Of a stretch of 33,294 bases of DNA, positions 32,084-33,294 are shown piece after piece; within the stretch, counting starts at the first letter, position 1, and the number at the start of each line of letters is the position of its first letter. Both the position numbers and the translations under genes were made by a program. The notes beneath the pieces are model-generated. The model had not been told where the DNA came from, searched no databases, and saw only the letters and a list, made by a program, of their open reading frames with translations. The DNA comes from an uncultured Bacilli bacterium (GTDB lineage Bacteria; Bacillota_I; Bacilli_A; RF39; UBA660): NCBI GenBank assembly GCA_947624115.1, contig CANQIS010000005.1, positions 1-33,294 on the forward strand. The letters run 5' to 3'.

Positions 32084-32173
32084 GTTAATATTTGTTGTAT
32101 ATGTAAAATAATAAATGAATAATAAAAAGAAAATTTTATAATATAAATTGATTAAGATATTATTTTATCATAA

Positions 32174-32216
32174 AAAAACTGATAAATAGAAATAGAATTT
32201 TTATTTATCAGTTTTT
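32174..32216. terminator. Bidirectional terminator between nifJ and the Rpn-family gene
   Basis: AAAAACTGATAAATA (32174-32188) pairs with TATTTATCAGTTTTT (32202-32216), a perfect 15-bp stem with A tract before and T tract after, so it works on both strands. The stop codon of the convergent gene (32203-32201) lies at the loop edge. Confidence 0.88.
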
Positions 32217-33067
32217 AAACTTTTGATTTCATCAATAGTTAGATTTGTTATTTTAGAAATTAATTCAATCTCTAAATTTTCTTCTAGCATCTTTTTAGCT
32301 ATAGTATAATTGTTTTGCTTAATACCTTTAGAAATACCTTGTTTAATGCCAGCCTCGCGAGCTTTAATTTCGGCACCTTTAATTTTAGTCCGTATAATTT
32401 TCTCAGCCTCTTTTTCAGCATCATATAATCCTATTACTTTTTCATCTTCATTTAAGGCTAACAATTTAGATGTAACCTTTTTCATTACTTGATCATCTCC
32501 TGAAATTTTATCAGCAAATTCTTTAGTTTCAGCTCTTAATAATAAGCAGTATCTTTCAAATTTGCTTAAATTTACTATAGGTTTATTATAACACTTTTTG
32601 TATAAATAATCTAGATCAACATGATATTTTATAGGATTTTCTGGTAGAATAATATCTGATGTTTCTTCTTTAAATACAAATTTATATATTTCTTTATTTT
32701 GATTAAAGTAACTAAAATTATCAAAATTTATTTGAATTATATTTTTACTTTCAATATAATCTTCATTTTCATTATATAAACTTGCTGATATTTTTTCGAT
32801 ATAAGCATCATTTTTAGCAAATAATCCTTCATAATAAGATTTATTCATTTCAAGATTAATACAAGTTTTATCAATTTCAATAATAATATCACTACGCGAT
32901 TTTTTATCATTTTTATTATTAATTAAAAATTCATTATTTTTAATAACAATATTTTTTAATTTATTTTTAGGAATACCAGTAACATAATGAATAATATCTT
33001 GTAAATATTCAGGATTATTTTTATCTAACATAATAGCTTTAAAGATACAATCATAAACACCTAACAT
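32201..33067 (-). CDS. Rpn-family PD-(D/E)XK nuclease/transposase-like protein
   Basis: An intact gene of 288 residues from the ATG (297 if the upstream ATC is used). The nuclease core comprises Asp in KSRSDIIIEID and Glu-x-Asn in INLEMNKS. After an acidic middle region comes a helical C-terminus with repeated KGxxxG/EAGIKQGISKGIKQ, then a small LTIDEIKSLK motif, typical of the Rpn/PDDEXK transposase-like family (related proteins include E. coli RpnA). Known members cleave DNA and promote recombination, and some act in phage defence; the role here is unknown. The 5' half is nearly identical to the left-edge copy. A strong RBS lies at 33101-33107. No inverted repeats or target duplications are visible. 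Confidence 0.88.
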   Translation of the reverse strand: MLGVYDCIFKAIMLDKNNPEYLQDIIHYVTGIPKNKLKNIVIKNNEFLINNKNDKKSRSDIIIEIDKTCINLEMNKSYYEGLFAKNDAYIEKISASLYNENEDYIESKNIIQINFDNFSYFNQNKEIYKFVFKEETSDIILPENPIKYHVDLDYLYKKCYNKPIVNLSKFERYCLLLRAETKEFADKISGDDQVMKKVTSKLLALNEDEKVIGLYDAEKEAEKIIRTKIKGAEIKAREAGIKQGISKGIKQNNYTIAKKMLEENLEIELISKITNLTIDEIKSLKTDK

Positions 33068-33151
33068 TAATTTTTCATTTTTTACTTTTTCGATTCTATC
33101 ACCTCCTTCTATAATAAATATATAAAAAATAATGATAAAATCCTTTTTTTT
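32621..33151 (-). repeat. Direct repeat shared with window positions 1-531
   Basis: Positions 1-531 and 32621-33151 align without gaps at an offset of 32620, with 9 differences counted. Identity continues some 45 bp upstream of the RBS and stops abruptly in a T run. The left copy continues outside the window. Confidence 0.92.
33101..33107 (-). promoter_or_regulatory. Strong RBS of the right Rpn-family gene, placed for an ATC start
   Basis: AAGGAGG on the minus strand, with 7 nt from GGAGG to an in-frame ATC (33094-33092); the first in-frame ATG is 27 nt further downstream at 33067. Confidence 0.6.
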
Positions 33152-33206
33152 ATGATAAATTTTTTTTTAATTTAATTATTAATTTAATTATTTATATATA
33201 CATAAC

Positions 33207-33249
33207 AAAAAAATAAGACTTAAAATTAGTCATTTTAAATCTTATTTTT
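33207..33249 (-). terminator. Terminator of the third Rpn-family gene
   Basis: On the minus strand AAAATAAGATTTAAAAT pairs with ATTTTAAGTCTTATTTT (one mismatch), with a 5-nt loop and a following T run. The stop codon (33237-33235) lies in the stem. Confidence 0.75.
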
Positions 33250-33294
33250 AATATTTTCGATTTCATTAATAGTTAGGCCTGTATATTTTGTTAT
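33235..33294 (-). CDS. C-terminal end of a third Rpn-family protein, truncated by window edge
   Basis: Reading the minus strand from the window edge gives ITKYTGLTINEIENIKNKI and a stop. This lines up with the C-terminus of the intact copy (ISKITNLTIDEIKSLKTDK). It is therefore a second, more diverged paralogue in the same orientation, directly upstream of the intact gene and about 130 bp from its RBS. Confidence 0.75.
   Translation of the reverse strand: MTKYTGLTINEIENIKNKI

Noticed and set aside
32084-33200. An insertion sequence or composite transposon bounded by the Rpn copies
   Set aside because: The 'transposase' name of this family is historical. No terminal inverted repeats or target duplications are seen, and the intervening genes are core housekeeping genes.
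1-33294. Use of UGA as tryptophan (mycoplasma code)
   Set aside because: UGA ends several well-recognised proteins at the expected length (rimM, trmD, P-type ATPase, the 40-residue protein), and Trp uses UGG.

Overview
The window is strongly AT-rich and comes from a low-GC Bacillota genome. The gene content suits an anaerobic, probably gut-associated member of the Bacilli or a related lineage: dipicolinate synthase (spore formation), a PASTA kinase/PP2C pair, pyruvate:ferredoxin oxidoreductase and an Rnf complex. UGA acts as a stop codon (for example at the ends of rimM, trmD and the P-type ATPase) and Trp is encoded by UGG, so this is genetic code 11, not the mycoplasma code. No rRNA, tRNA, CRISPR array or classical insertion sequence was found.

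Layout. At the left edge is a truncated Rpn/PD-(D/E)XK 'transposase-like' gene (minus strand). Next come asnB (minus) and, diverging from it, dpaAB (plus), with sigma-K-like promoter matches in the shared intergenic region. Convergent to dpaB is a large YfhO-type membrane protein. Then follow a translation/RNA-modification operon (TrmH-family methyltransferase, rimM, trmD, an unknown coiled-coil protein), a small YlmC/YmxH PRC-barrel protein and a GT4 glycosyltransferase on the other strand. A DUF368 (PopT) undecaprenyl-phosphate transporter follows, then a 966-aa prepilin-type surface protein built of three 816-bp repeats, paired with a DUF4358 lipoprotein.

Positions 15023-20567 hold a remodelled rnf operon: rnfC, a fused rnfD-rnfG-rnfG, a 30-aa membrane peptide, a transglutaminase-like protein, rnfE, rnfA, a 40-aa membrane peptide carrying a CxxCxxCxxC cluster, and an 88-aa minimal rnfB. 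Two of these genes are short and easily missed, and nearly every junction overlaps. Next come rlmN-prpC-prkC-rsgA-rpe (the conserved Firmicutes order) and an operon of a Cys-rich single-pass protein, a P-type ATPase and nifJ. The right edge carries an intact Rpn-family gene whose first ~530 bp are about 98% identical to the left-edge copy, and the tail of a third, diverged copy.

How it fits together: NifJ makes reduced ferredoxin from pyruvate, Rnf would oxidise it and pump ions, and the P-type ATPase co-transcribed with nifJ would use ATP for cation transport. YfhO, GT4, PopT and PrkC/PrpC are envelope functions; DpaAB (and perhaps AsnB) belong to sporulation. The strongest candidate for something undescribed is the rnf operon with its two coupled micro-proteins, shortened RnfB and embedded transglutaminase-like gene. 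The repeat-built prepilin is second.
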